Translations under genes and position numbers: made by a program
Part shown: positions 34,112-42,420 of the stretch, piece by piece
Numbering within the stretch: the stretch's first letter is position 1
How the letters are laid out: every line of letters begins with the position of its first letter
Source of the DNA: Persicitalea jodogahamensis
GTDB taxonomy: Bacteria; Bacteroidota; Bacteroidia; Cytophagales; Spirosomataceae
Assembly (NCBI RefSeq): GCF_014651615.1
Contig: NZ_BMXF01000005.1
Location: 124,001-188,000 of the forward strand
Length of the DNA stretch: 64,000 nt
Reading direction: 5' to 3'
The notes under the pieces: generated by a model
Seen by the model: only the letters and a program-made list of their open reading frames with translations
Told to the model about the DNA's origin: nothing
Database searches by the model: none

Positions 34112-35749
34112 TCATTGCTTATTCTTGTAAGCTTTATCCAGAAATTCGTAGCGGGCGTCGTTCTTCGCTTTTTCGGTGCGCGATTCCGTGTCGATGATCA
34201 TCACGGCCGGGGCGGCATCGCCGGCTTCAACGATTTCCCATCGGGGCAAAGTACCTCCGTTCGGGTTGCCCGTTTTGATGAAGTTAGCGAAATATTCCGA
34301 CATCGTTTCGGATACTTTGTAGTCGTCAGGAGTCCAGGCGTACTCCTTGATCAGGTGCAGGTTACCCATGCAATACTCGATTTCACAGGCGTGGGGGGCG
34401 CCTACGGCTTTGGGAGGTTCGGGCGTTTCGGCCGATTTTTTCAAAGTACCGCCCGCCAGGCCCGAAGCCAGGGTATTGTCCACCAATGGCGGCCGCAACT
34501 TGCTGTACAGGTAGCGGTACACAGGTTGCGAGGAATTGGCGCGGTGCAGATCAGACCACTTCCAGGTAGCGTAGGCAATGAAGCGGTCGGAGGCCAGGGC
34601 CGTGGCTGATAGCTCTACTTCCTTTTCGTTGGCGTTGGGATATAGTTTGAGTACTTCTTCGTAGTTATCGGGGTACTCCGCTTTGACCCGGGCCATAAAG
34701 TTGGCGGGCGTGTTGGGTTTTCCCTGCATAAAAGCACCCGCGGGAATTTCGGCCGAATTCCAGCCTACCAGCAAGGGTACCTGCGCCTGCTCCCGAGCGG
34801 CAAAAATTTGCGGCAGGTACTTCGGCAGGAAATAGCCATCCAATACTACCGGAAAACCAAAGCGCTTTGATTCATCGTACAGCTCATACAAATCCCGCGT
34901 TGAAAGGGCCCGTAGCTCTTTCAAAGTGCCTGCTCCCGCATTTCTGGCAAATTCAACGCCCTGCTTTTCGGCCTCGGCAAGGGGCACCGGCGACATGGTG
35001 GGATTGATGCCCGCCCCGCTTTCACCGATCGCTCCGGCGATGAGTCCTTTCGTGAGCGGTGATGCCATCTGATAGCTTACGGCAACGGAACCCGCCGATT
35101 CGCCCGCGATGGTCACTTTTTTGGGATCCCCCCCAAACTGTCCGATATTCTTTTGCACCCATTTCAGAGCCGCCAGCTGGTCAAAGTACCCATAGTTTCC
35201 GGAGGCTTTGTAGGGCGCTTCGGCCGATAATTCGGGATGGGCAAAGTTGCCGAAGATATTCAGCCGGTAGTTGCAGGTTACGACCACGATCCCTTTTTGG
35301 GCCATTGTTTCGCCATCGTAGCGGGGTTCGGAGCCGTCGCCCGCCACGTTGCCCCCACCGTAGAAGTAAACCAGTACCGGCAGGTCCTTGGTGTTGCGCC
35401 TGGCCGGGGTCCACACATTCAGGTACAGGCAGTCTTCGCTCACGCCATTGGAGCGGGAGTTCATGTCGCCAAAGACGAGTTTCTGCACGGGGCGCGGGCC
35501 GAATCGCTTAGTCTCTTTCACGCCCGGCCACTTATCCAGCGGCTGTGGCGCTTTCCAGCGGAGGTTGCCGACCGGTGGTTTGGAAAAGGGGACTCCGAAA
35601 TAAGTTTGAATGCCCGTCTTGGTATCGTAATTGCCTTCGATGACCCCGTGTTCAATTTTAGTCTGTACGGCAAAAGCATTGGCATTCTGAGCATGGCTAC
35701 TCAGGATATTGCTGATCATCAGCGCCATGGCGAAGAAAATATGTTTCAT
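34112..35749 (-). CDS. Type B carboxylesterase, secreted
   Basis: The 545-residue alpha/beta hydrolase has a signal peptide (MKHIFFAMALMISNILSSHAQ). It belongs to the carboxylesterase type B family: EDCLYLNVWTP, an oxyanion loop VYFYGGGN, the nucleophile elbow GESAGS (Ser218) and a C-terminal GAPHACEIEYCMG with the catalytic His. It would cleave esters of glycans or plant phenolics. The reading frame stays open far upstream, to 36439, but that part overlaps the divergent regulator gene and lacks any domain; the start at 35749 gives a normal secreted enzyme. It follows a shared operator with the NUDIX-type regulator and is probably one of its targets. Confidence 0.88.
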   Translation of the reverse strand: MKHIFFAMALMISNILSSHAQNANAFAVQTKIEHGVIEGNYDTKTGIQTYFGVPFSKPPVGNLRWKAPQPLDKWPGVKETKRFGPRPVQKLVFGDMNSRSNGVSEDCLYLNVWTPARRNTKDLPVLVYFYGGGNVAGDGSEPRYDGETMAQKGIVVVTCNYRLNIFGNFAHPELSAEAPYKASGNYGYFDQLAALKWVQKNIGQFGGDPKKVTIAGESAGSVAVSYQMASPLTKGLIAGAIGESGAGINPTMSPVPLAEAEKQGVEFARNAGAGTLKELRALSTRDLYELYDESKRFGFPVVLDGYFLPKYLPQIFAAREQAQVPLLVGWNSAEIPAGAFMQGKPNTPANFMARVKAEYPDNYEEVLKLYPNANEKEVELSATALASDRFIAYATWKWSDLHRANSSQPVYRYLYSKLRPPLVDNTLASGLAGGTLKKSAETPEPPKAVGAPHACEIEYCMGNLHLIKEYAWTPDDYKVSETMSEYFANFIKTGNPNGGTLPRWEIVEAGDAAPAVMIIDTESRTEKAKNDARYEFLDKAYKNKQ

Positions 35750-35767
35750 AAATAAAAAACGGTTAGG

Positions 35768-35790
35768 TATTGTCTCAATTTGCGACAATA
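35768..35790. promoter_or_regulatory. Predicted operator ATTGTC-N9-GACAAT (copy 1)
   Basis: TATTGTC (35768-35774) and GACAATA (35784-35790) are exact inverse complements with a 9-bp centre. It lies in the 108-bp space between the divergent carboxylesterase and NUDIX-type regulator genes, about 28 bp upstream of a -7 box for the regulator. The same core with the same 9-bp spacing occurs before the second NUDIX-type regulator gene at 45926-45946. Confidence 0.65.
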
Positions 35791-35818
35791 ATACTTGGTA
35801 CTTTAAAAAAATCCTACT

Positions 35819-35826
35819 TATTTTTG
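35819..35826 (+). promoter_or_regulatory. -7 box of the NUDIX-type regulator gene
   Basis: TATTTTTG matches TAnnTTTG exactly and ends 31 bp before the ATG at 35858. A TTGG at 35795-35798 could serve as a weak -33 element. Confidence 0.5.
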
Positions 35827-35857
35827 AAAAAATATCAATAGGAGCGCGCCAAATCTT

Positions 35858-36547
35858 ATGCAGGAAGACGACTACCTCCATCACCTTGCCTTCGATTCCG
35901 TCGTTTTTGGCTTTTCGGGCGAAAAACTGAAAATCCTGGTTTTGGAGTACCACAATACCAATCTGTTTGCGCTGCCCGGGGGCTTTGTCCGGCAGGACGA
36001 AAACCTGAACGATGCCGTGCGCCGGGGTTTGAAAGAGCGGACGGGCCTGGATAATATTTACCTCGAGCAATTTTACACCTTCGGCGATGTGGCGCGCTAC
36101 AAGCCCGAGGTAATGGAACGAATCATCCGAGCCAATGAAATCCCCGACCAAGACCTTTCGTGGCTGCTGAAGCGCTTTGTTTCGGTGGCCTATTATGCCC
36201 TGATCAATTTCGATGATGTCGTTCCCGTACCTGATGCGCTGTCGGACTCCTGTGCCTGGTACGAGGTGGATCGACTTCCGCCCCTGATGCTCGACCACAC
36301 GGAAATTGTGGAGAAAGCGCTGGAAACGTTGCGCGACAATATTGGCCGCAAACTGGTGGGCGGCAATCTGCTCCCGGCCCGGTTTACGATGAAAGAACTG
36401 CAACACGTATACGAAGCCATTCTGGGCGAAAAGCTGCACCGGGGTACTTTCCAGCGAAAAATGCTAAGTACGGGTGTGCTGAAACGCCATGAGAAACAGT
36501 ACTCCGGCGCGGCCAACAAGGCCCCTTTTCTGTATAGTTTCGAGTAA
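35858..36547 (+). CDS. NUDIX-domain transcriptional regulator (NrtR/AraR-like), copy 1
   Basis: The 229-residue protein has an N-terminal NUDIX fold (about residues 1-145) and a C-terminal winged helix (about 155-229, TMKELQHVYEAILGEKLHRGTFQRKML). The NUDIX box region GGFVRQDENLNDAVRRGLKERTG lacks the paired glutamates (REXXEE) needed for hydrolysis, as in sugar-sensing NrtR-type repressors, so it should bind a ligand rather than cleave one. It is divergent from the carboxylesterase gene with an inverted repeat between. A paralogue is encoded at 46106-46840 and a fragment of the family lies at 58862-58972. The ligand is unknown; a pentose or other sugar is likely. Confidence 0.87.
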   Translation: MQEDDYLHHLAFDSVVFGFSGEKLKILVLEYHNTNLFALPGGFVRQDENLNDAVRRGLKERTGLDNIYLEQFYTFGDVARYKPEVMERIIRANEIPDQDLSWLLKRFVSVAYYALINFDDVVPVPDALSDSCAWYEVDRLPPLMLDHTEIVEKALETLRDNIGRKLVGGNLLPARFTMKELQHVYEAILGEKLHRGTFQRKMLSTGVLKRHEKQYSGAANKAPFLYSFE

Positions 36548-36641
36548 GTGACGTATCCGAAGGTGGGGAGACGGATGATAAAATTATTTGACTGGAATGA
36601 TTTTTTACGAGAGGGCCGGGTATAAAAATCCTTCTTGAAAA

Positions 36642-37670
36642 ATGACTGAAAATCAGACTCCCAATTCGCACACTAAGGCCCCGGAACACCTGTTAAGCCG
36701 CAGACGCTTCTTTTTTCAGACCGGAGCAGCCCTTTTTACCACCACCCTTTTAGCTGCCTGCAGTGAGGCCGAAGACGACGTCCTGCCCGAAACCGAGATT
36801 CCTGAGAAAGAAATAATTCCGGACAGAGACAAAACACTGGCCTTTTTTGGAGATAGCCTCACCATCGGTGCCGGGGGCACCGCCCCCTACGGAAACAGCG
36901 TTGCGGCGGCCTTAGGGGGCCGGCCGGTCGTAAGCGACGGAATTGTGGGCCAGGGGGCCGCGAGCATCGCCGTCAGGCAGGGAGGCACCCCGCTCAAAAT
37001 CTCGGTTGAAGGTGGTAAGCTGGACGGTATCAAGCCGGTGAAGATTACCAAGCTGAGCAATGAATTTTTATCGACTCCTTTCAGAAAAGAAGAATACAGC
37101 CGCACGGGAACCATAAGTGGCGTACGCTGCACCATTCGCAGGGCCGAAGGCGAAGTATATACCATCACGCCCTCTACGGTTAGCGTGATCGAAATTCCGG
37201 CGGATTCCGAGTTTGTGCTGGAAGATGCGGCCAAACTCAAAACCGCCACGCAGATACTCTGGTATGGCCGGAACAATATCGGTAAGCCGGGTGCGGAAGA
37301 AGAAATCATTACTTCCCTGGCCAGTTCGGTGGCCTATATCACCGCCCCCGCCCGGTACGTTGTGCTGGGGGTCCTGACCGAAGCGGATGAGAACAAAGGA
37401 TCCGACAACTACAATACGGTGGTTTCCATTAACGAAAAGCTTGCCGCCAAATACGGCGACGCCTACGTGAAGATGACGCCTCCGACCGACGCAGAGCTGG
37501 CCGCGATTGGCTACAAACCGACGGCGGACGATCTTACCGATCTGGCAAATCTCAACTTCCCCAGAGGGCTAAGAGCAGATGTCAAAAATGACGACATCCA
37601 CCTGAACGACAAGGGCTATCAGATCGTCGCGAACCGCGTGATCGAAAAGCTCAAGGCGCTGAAGTACTAG
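36642..37670 (+). CDS. Tat-type lipoprotein SGNH/GDSL hydrolase
   Basis: The 342-residue protein begins with a twin-arginine stretch (LLSRRRFFFQTGAA) and a lipobox (LLAAC, Cys40). The GDSL motif FFGDSLTIG puts the nucleophile at Ser72. The catalytic pair D-x-H is in DIHLNDKGY (318-320) near the C-terminus. The protein therefore seems complete. A middle part with beta strands (about 120-190) separates the blocks. It could be an esterase for acetylated or acylated glycans. It follows the NUDIX-type regulator by 94 bp, on the same strand, and may be co-regulated. Confidence 0.82.
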   Translation: MTENQTPNSHTKAPEHLLSRRRFFFQTGAALFTTTLLAACSEAEDDVLPETEIPEKEIIPDRDKTLAFFGDSLTIGAGGTAPYGNSVAAALGGRPVVSDGIVGQGAASIAVRQGGTPLKISVEGGKLDGIKPVKITKLSNEFLSTPFRKEEYSRTGTISGVRCTIRRAEGEVYTITPSTVSVIEIPADSEFVLEDAAKLKTATQILWYGRNNIGKPGAEEEIITSLASSVAYITAPARYVVLGVLTEADENKGSDNYNTVVSINEKLAAKYGDAYVKMTPPTDAELAAIGYKPTADDLTDLANLNFPRGLRADVKNDDIHLNDKGYQIVANRVIEKLKALKY

Positions 37671-37716
37671 GCTGAAGGGTACCCTGATCATGCAAAAACA
37701 TTCCGTTAGTAAGCAC

Positions 37717-37753
37717 AGCAACCACTTTACTACCTCGCAGTGAGGTGGTTGCT
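37717..37753. terminator. Hairpin after the GDSL hydrolase gene
   Basis: AGCAACCAC (37717-37725) pairs with GTGGTTGCT (37745-37753), and ACCTC-GCAGT-GAGGT (37732-37746) forms an inner or competing stem. It lies 47 bp after the GDSL stop. There is no T-run, so an intrinsic terminator is possible but not certain. Confidence 0.4.
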
Positions 37754-37807
37754 GCATGCAAGGCAAGGGTTACGAGTAGACCAAAACGGCGCTTTCCTTT
37801 TTCGCCT

Positions 37808-38716
37808 ATGACAAAAATAGCGCTTAGTTCAATTCTTCTTTTCGTGGCTGTTTGCGGTAAGGCGCAGCAGATTATCCCCCTGTACTCAGGTACCATTCCC
37901 AACGCGACGTCCTATGCGATGCAGGAAAGCACGTCGGAGAAAGACGGCAGGATTCTGTGGTACCGGAAGGTATCAAAACCTACCCTTACGGTTTTTCTGC
38001 CAGCTAAGGAAAAAGCCAGCGGAGCCGGGGTCATCATTTTTCCGGGCGGCGGCTATTCCGGGGAAAGTTATGATGCCGAAGGCATCCGCATCGCCGAAAC
38101 GTATATCAACCATGGTGTCGCGGCCTTCGTGGTCAAGTACCGGCTGCCCAGCGACTCGATTATGGTGGACAAAAGCATTGGTCCGCTGCAGGATGCGCAG
38201 CGAGCCATCCAGCTAGTGCGGGAGCGGGCCGCCGAATGGAACCTCGCGCCCGACAAAATCGGGATTATGGGCTTTTCGGCGGGCGGACATCTGGCCTCCA
38301 CGGCCGGTACCCATTTCGACGAGCCGCTGATCGAGAATCCCAAAAGTACCAGCCTGCGGCCCGATTTCATGATTCTGATTTATCCGGTCATTTCGATGAC
38401 CGAAGTACCCGCCCACAAAGGATCGAGGGCGAATCTGTTGGGCGAGAACCCTACGGCGGCCCAAATCGAACGGTTTTCCAACGAACTGCATGTAACTACC
38501 CAAACCCCACCTACCTACCTGACTCACACGGGCGACGATACCGTAGTGGATGTGGACAACAGCATTGCGTTTTACCAAGCCCTCCGGCATCACAAAGTGC
38601 CCGCCGAGATGCACCTTTATCCCACCGGCAACCACGGCTTTGTGTTGAAACTACCTACCGAAGAATGGATGGTACCGCTGTTTACGTGGATGAAGAAAAA
38701 TGAGTGGGTGAAGTAG
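37808..38716 (+). CDS. Secreted acetylxylan/feruloyl esterase-like hydrolase (BD-FAE type)
   Basis: The 302-residue alpha/beta hydrolase starts with a signal peptide (MTKIALSSILLFVAVCGKAQQ); an earlier ATG at 37745 is rejected because the leader would be buried. Motifs are FPGGGYSGE (oxyanion loop), GIMGFSAGGHLAS (Ser157), THTGDDTVVDVDNS (Asp) and GNHGF (His). The family includes bifunctional acetylxylan/feruloyl esterases of Bacteroidota. It would remove ester groups from xylan oligomers, complementing the xylan locus 20 kb away. No direct operon link with that locus is seen. Confidence 0.85.
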   Translation: MTKIALSSILLFVAVCGKAQQIIPLYSGTIPNATSYAMQESTSEKDGRILWYRKVSKPTLTVFLPAKEKASGAGVIIFPGGGYSGESYDAEGIRIAETYINHGVAAFVVKYRLPSDSIMVDKSIGPLQDAQRAIQLVRERAAEWNLAPDKIGIMGFSAGGHLASTAGTHFDEPLIENPKSTSLRPDFMILIYPVISMTEVPAHKGSRANLLGENPTAAQIERFSNELHVTTQTPPTYLTHTGDDTVVDVDNSIAFYQALRHHKVPAEMHLYPTGNHGFVLKLPTEEWMVPLFTWMKKNEWVK

Positions 38717-38790
38717 CAAGGAGAATCGATGGTTTGCGGGCCGACAGTAAAACCTTATTGAGCAAAGTATTCACGCAAAATTCTAAGGAA

Positions 38791-39285
38791 ATGGGACACT
38801 ATAAAGCAAACTCGATAAACTCTAAGAGTTTCAGCCTGACAACAGAAAACTCTAAAATCGGAGAATTAAACTATACGACCTGGTATTCGTTTAAGGCTGA
38901 AATACAATTGGCAGATCATTCGACTTATCAACTTGAACCAAAAGGATTTTGGGATCAAAAAATCGAATTAAAAAGAGAAGAGACAACGCTATTAGAGTTC
39001 AACATGGGTTGGAAAGGGATTCTTATCAAGACCAACTTCAATGGAAGTGAGAAAAATTATTTGTTGAAACTGAAAGGACTACTAAGCAGTAAATTCATAT
39101 TGATTGACTCAGAAGAAAATGAGCTTCTGGCGGTTGACACTGACTTCAAGTGGAATAAGCTGAATTTTGACTATGCGATCGAAACTTCAACAGAATTTGA
39201 CAGTATGAAAAATAAGGAGCTCATGCTCTTGACTATTCTGCATTGTATAAATTATTACTTGACCTTTATCAGTGGAGCAGCTTAA
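38791..39285 (+). CDS. Small protein of unknown function in AT-rich patch
   Basis: The 164-residue product starts MGHYKANSINSK; a longer form from 38704 begins inside the tail of the esterase gene and is less likely. No signal peptide or membrane segment is seen. The sequence is mostly beta-strand-like with aromatic repeats (LNYTTWYSF, GFWDQKIEL, FNMGWKGILIKT). A resemblance to tubby/LURP-one-type folds is possible but unproven. Its codons are much richer in A and T than the neighbours and it contains no GTAC, a word common in the flanking genes, so recent acquisition is plausible. Function cannot be assigned. Confidence 0.6.
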   Translation: MGHYKANSINSKSFSLTTENSKIGELNYTTWYSFKAEIQLADHSTYQLEPKGFWDQKIELKREETTLLEFNMGWKGILIKTNFNGSEKNYLLKLKGLLSSKFILIDSEENELLAVDTDFKWNKLNFDYAIETSTEFDSMKNKELMLLTILHCINYYLTFISGAA

Positions 39286-39383
39286 AAGCAGATTGAGCAC
39301 TTGGAGATATTTTAGTATTTTCAAAGCTACTTCTGTATTGACTGCTTAAGACAGCAGCAGCAAATTTATGGCATGAGCCACGC

Positions 39384-39428
39384 AGCCCGGAGGGCTTATG
39401 GATAATCGTCACTCGGCAGAGAGCCGAG
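39384..39428. other. Two short hairpins in an intergenic gap
   Basis: AGCCC-GGA-GGGCT (39384-39396) and CTCGGC-AGAGA-GCCGAG (39412-39428) are perfect small stems, the only GC-rich part of this AT-rich gap. They may form a terminator for the orphan gene or a structured leader; there is no T-run. Confidence 0.4.
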
Positions 39429-39486
39429 CGACTGCCGGGATTTACTTACTGATCTTTATCTTAAAAGTTTAAATTGAAAAAAGAAA

Positions 39487-39550
39487 ATAGCGTCAGTCGA
39501 CTGATCTTATTTTTCTATATTTGTAAATAAGATCAGTCGACTGACGCTAT
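39487..39550 (+). promoter_or_regulatory. 26-bp inverted repeat with nested palindromes and -7 box before the ATPase gene
   Basis: The left arm (39487-39512) and right arm (39525-39550) are exact inverse complements over 26 bp with a 12-bp centre. Each arm also contains the self-complementary word TCAGTCGACTGA, so two palindromic sites face each other. The centre holds TATATTTG (39516-39523), a perfect TAnnTTTG -7 box. The right arm ends at the base before the ATG at 39551. A dimer on each palindrome would bracket the promoter and cover the leader. Confidence 0.7.
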
Positions 39551-41008
39551 ATGGCTAAGCTAAAATCATTTTCTAAAGAGCAGATTCTTACAAAAATCAA
39601 ATTTGAGAACCCTTGGTGGGATAGCGGTAAAATCGACCCTTACTATATCTCCATGCGAAGAAGACTTTACTTTGATCTTTTTGCTCCTCTCATTTACGAA
39701 AAAAAAATCCGGAGAGCCGTAGTGCTAATGGGCCCCCGACGGGTTGGTAAAACCGTCCTACTTTTTCATTTAGTGCAGGACCTTATTGACATGGGCGTCA
39801 AGCCCATTCAAACCTGCTACCTGTCTATTGAAAATCCTATCTACAATGGGCTGTCGTTAGAAGAACTACTTCTGTACTATTTGGAAATATCAGGGCAAAA
39901 ACCTACCGATCAGCTATATATTATTTTCGATGAGATCCAGTATCTTAAAAATTGGGAAATCCACTTGAAGGCTCTGGTAGATAGCTACCATAGCATTAAG
40001 TTCATCGCGTCGGGTTCGGCGGCGGCGGCTCTGAAACTAAAAAGTAACGAATCTGGGGCTGGGCGCTTCACGGATTTCATGCTCCCCCCCTTGACCTTTC
40101 ATGAATACATTGACCTGAAGGGGCTTTCAAGTTTGGTGACGCTAATCAGCAAAGAATGGAAAGGCGCGACCCGAAACTACTACCATGCTGAAAATATCGA
40201 GGAATTCAATCAACATTTCGTTGACTACATCAATTTTGGAGGTTACCCGGAAGTCTCTCTTTCGAAGGAAATTCAGTCAAATCCAGGCCGATATATCCGA
40301 AACGACATCATTGATAAAGTTCTGCTGCGCGATCTACCTGGCCTGTACGGCATTCAGGATGTGCAAGAACTGAACTCCCTGTTTACAACCATTGCCTACA
40401 ACTCTGGGAATGAATTCACCTATGATGAACTCTCCATCGGCTCGGGAGTGTCGAGGAATACGATCAAACGTTACATGGAGTACCTTGAAGCTGCTTTTTT
40501 GATCAAAGTGGTTCACAGAATTGACATCAATGCTAAAAAGTTCAAGCGTGCCACGGCCTTTAAGATTTACCTGACCAATCCCTCACTCCGAAGTGCCCTT
40601 TTTTCTCCGATCGGCCAGGAGGATAATTTCATTGGCAATATGGTTGAAACCGCTATTTTCTCGCAATGGAACCACAATTCGGACTTTATCCCCTATTACG
40701 CCCGCTGGGATAAAGGCGAGGTAGATATCGTATGCTTGTCAAAAAACAAGCAAAAGCCCGTATGGGCCGTGGAGATCAAATGGAGTAATCGCTACGCAAA
40801 GAGCCTCAGTAAACTTTCCGGATTGAAATCTTTTTGTCAGAAAAATAATCTGGACCGGACGCTAGTAACCACGCTCGATATAGAAGAAATCAAAGGTGAC
40901 GATGGCTTAGTATACGACTTTACTCCTAGCAGCCTCTATTGCTACACCGTAGGCCGCAACGCCGTAGAGGACAAGCAGCAGATTTTATCAATGGGGATTT
41001 CGCATTAG
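39551..41008 (+). CDS. DUF4143-type AAA ATPase
   Basis: The 485-residue protein has an AAA_14 ATPase domain with Walker A GPRRVGKT (61-68) and Walker B YIIFDEIQ (Asp127/Glu128). A winged-helix-like segment follows (about 290-330, YDELSIGSGVSRNTIKRYMEYLE). The C-terminal DUF4143 domain has a PD-(D/E)xK-like core: WDKGEVDIV and WAVEIKWSNR. The family is widespread in bacteria and archaea, usually as orphan genes that move often, and its role is unknown. No signal peptide. The gene is AT-rich compared with the flanks and begins right at the end of a large palindrome, suggesting autoregulation. Confidence 0.88.
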   Translation: MAKLKSFSKEQILTKIKFENPWWDSGKIDPYYISMRRRLYFDLFAPLIYEKKIRRAVVLMGPRRVGKTVLLFHLVQDLIDMGVKPIQTCYLSIENPIYNGLSLEELLLYYLEISGQKPTDQLYIIFDEIQYLKNWEIHLKALVDSYHSIKFIASGSAAAALKLKSNESGAGRFTDFMLPPLTFHEYIDLKGLSSLVTLISKEWKGATRNYYHAENIEEFNQHFVDYINFGGYPEVSLSKEIQSNPGRYIRNDIIDKVLLRDLPGLYGIQDVQELNSLFTTIAYNSGNEFTYDELSIGSGVSRNTIKRYMEYLEAAFLIKVVHRIDINAKKFKRATAFKIYLTNPSLRSALFSPIGQEDNFIGNMVETAIFSQWNHNSDFIPYYARWDKGEVDIVCLSKNKQKPVWAVEIKWSNRYAKSLSKLSGLKSFCQKNNLDRTLVTTLDIEEIKGDDGLVYDFTPSSLYCYTVGRNAVEDKQQILSMGISH

Positions 41009-41172
41009 CGTGCTGACTGGCAGTAGACCTTTCTCAAATTGGTACTTTTTAAAATAAAAGACAGGCATAATCCGAGGCTTATGTCACACAGATCGTAAGC
41101 AATATATTGATTTTCAGCACATCATAATCTAATAAATCTGCGACCTGCGTAACGAAATCATCATTTACCTTT

Positions 41173-41925
41173 TTATCGCGGTTCTCCCGACCCAGCCGGA
41201 AAAACAACCCCCGTTACCTCTTCACAAATCCCGAGAAACTCATCCTGCAAACCAACATCGCTGGCCGCAGGCGCAAAAGGCTTTTGCTGTTTGTGAAAAA
41301 AATACCGGCCACTCACCAGCGCTTCGGCCTCATCGCTGGTCGCCAGCCAGGTTTGGGTCGTGTAGCCTTTTTCCAAATCGTCAGGCGCACCCGCGCCGCC
41401 CATTTTGGTAGGTACCCAACCCGGATTGACGGCATTGGAATACACGTCGGGCCATAAGCGGGCCACGGCCTGGCTCAGTAAAACTACCTGTAGTTTGGAG
41501 TCGGAGTAGCTGATTCCGCTCAAATCAGTACGTAGTTGTTTCAACCGGGCCTGTCCGCCTGCGTGCAGGCCTGAACTCAGGTAGATTAGACGTTTGGGGG
41601 CATGGATCAGGCTGGTCAGGATGTAAGGAGCCAGTGTGTTGACCGTCGCAATTACGTCCCCGGAAGCCCGATACACTCCCGCATTATGAATGACGGCATC
41701 GAACGTTCCCAGTGCATTGACCCGGGCCGCCAATTGCTTCGTTTCCTCGATACTTGACAAGTCTGCCGTGAGTACCGCCTCGGCGCCGGGTACCTGGGCC
41801 AATGCCTCCTGTCCTCTTGCCTGATCGCGGGCATGCAACACTACCTGATGCCCTTCGCTCACCAATTGCTGAGCCGCCAGTTTGCCCAGACCATCTGCTG
41901 ATCCGGTGATGAATATACGTGCCAT
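41173..41925 (-). CDS. Short-chain dehydrogenase/reductase
   Basis: The 250-residue cytoplasmic enzyme has the NAD(P)-binding motif TGSADGLG at its N-terminus, HNAGVY in place of the usual NNAG, and the active-site pair YSDSK (Y-x-x-x-K) with a Ser upstream in the LSSGL strand. HARDQARGQ after strand 2 suggests NADP preference. The substrate is unknown. It is a single gene; the 163 bp after it (to the ATPase) and the space before it show no other gene. Confidence 0.85.
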   Translation of the reverse strand: MARIFITGSADGLGKLAAQQLVSEGHQVVLHARDQARGQEALAQVPGAEAVLTADLSSIEETKQLAARVNALGTFDAVIHNAGVYRASGDVIATVNTLAPYILTSLIHAPKRLIYLSSGLHAGGQARLKQLRTDLSGISYSDSKLQVVLLSQAVARLWPDVYSNAVNPGWVPTKMGGAGAPDDLEKGYTTQTWLATSDEAEALVSGRYFFHKQQKPFAPAASDVGLQDEFLGICEEVTGVVFPAGSGEPR

Positions 41926-42161
41926 GGTAAGCGCAGTTAATTTAAGTTCGTTTTCAGGGTGCGAACGCCTCTTCCGGCTACCCCGATTTTCTACCGATTC
42001 ATTCTACAACGACCCGCACGCGATCCAGGTTCTGGATGCAGGTGCGGGAGAGGATTTCATTTCTTCCTTCGTATCGAGGCCATCCGCAATACAGGAAATT
42101 AGTATTGTCCTGCCGAATAAGTGGTGATTTATGGATGATCTCGTTCTAGCGGTTGGTCAAT
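41926..42161. other. Gap with no recognisable gene
   Basis: Neither strand shows a convincing reading frame or clear repeat here. It lies between the start of the SDR gene and the terminator of the ThuA transcript. Confidence 0.5.
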
Positions 42162-42191
42162 AAAAAAGGGCACCCTGAATAGGTTGCCCTT
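42162..42191 (-). terminator. Intrinsic terminator downstream of the ThuA fusion gene
   Basis: Read on the minus strand, AAGGGCA (42166-42172) pairs with TGCCCTT (42185-42191) with a further inner CCT/AGG pairing. The stem runs into a stretch of six T on that strand. It would end transcripts coming from 45873. Confidence 0.7.
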
Positions 42192-42229
42192 GTACTCACC
42201 AACTATGTCAGAAACCCGGAAACTACTGA

Positions 42230-42418
42230 TCACTTGATTCGCCTGGCCTTCGTTTCGAAGCTGTCCATTAACATCCTGATCAGGGAACCATCATCCACTT
42301 TCGTGAGGTTGATCGCGATTTCTCCGGCCTGGGAAGGGTCGATATCCATTCCGTTGGCGCTTTTTCCATTGCGGTAATCGACTAAAATTAAATTGCCAGG
42401 GTTTGAAATGCGGTTAAA
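42230..42418 (-). pseudogene. Short open stretch, possible gene remnant
   Basis: Between the stop of the ThuA fusion gene and its terminator, the minus strand is open for about 60 codons without a start at its beginning (reading NPGNLILVDYRNGKSANG... to ...FETKARRIK, stop at 42230). Codon use looks like the neighbours. An internal ATG would give a peptide of about 39 residues (MDIDPSQAGEIA). No family is recognised. It may be the decayed tail of a lost gene in the same transcript. Confidence 0.3.
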
Positions 42419-42420
42419 GA

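Noticed and set aside
35750-36439. Long N-terminal extension of the carboxylesterase frame
   Set aside because: It overlaps the divergent NUDIX-type regulator gene, shows no domain, and a normal signal peptide starts at 35749.
38704-38790. Earlier start for the AT-rich orphan gene
   Set aside because: The extension begins within the last codons of the esterase gene and has the GC-rich style of the flank; MGHYKANS at 38791 fits better.
39551-41008. DUF4143 ATPase as a toxin-antitoxin or defence module with the orphan gene
   Set aside because: The two genes are 265 bp apart with a dedicated palindromic promoter between them, and the orphan protein shows no toxin or antitoxin features; co-function is not supported.
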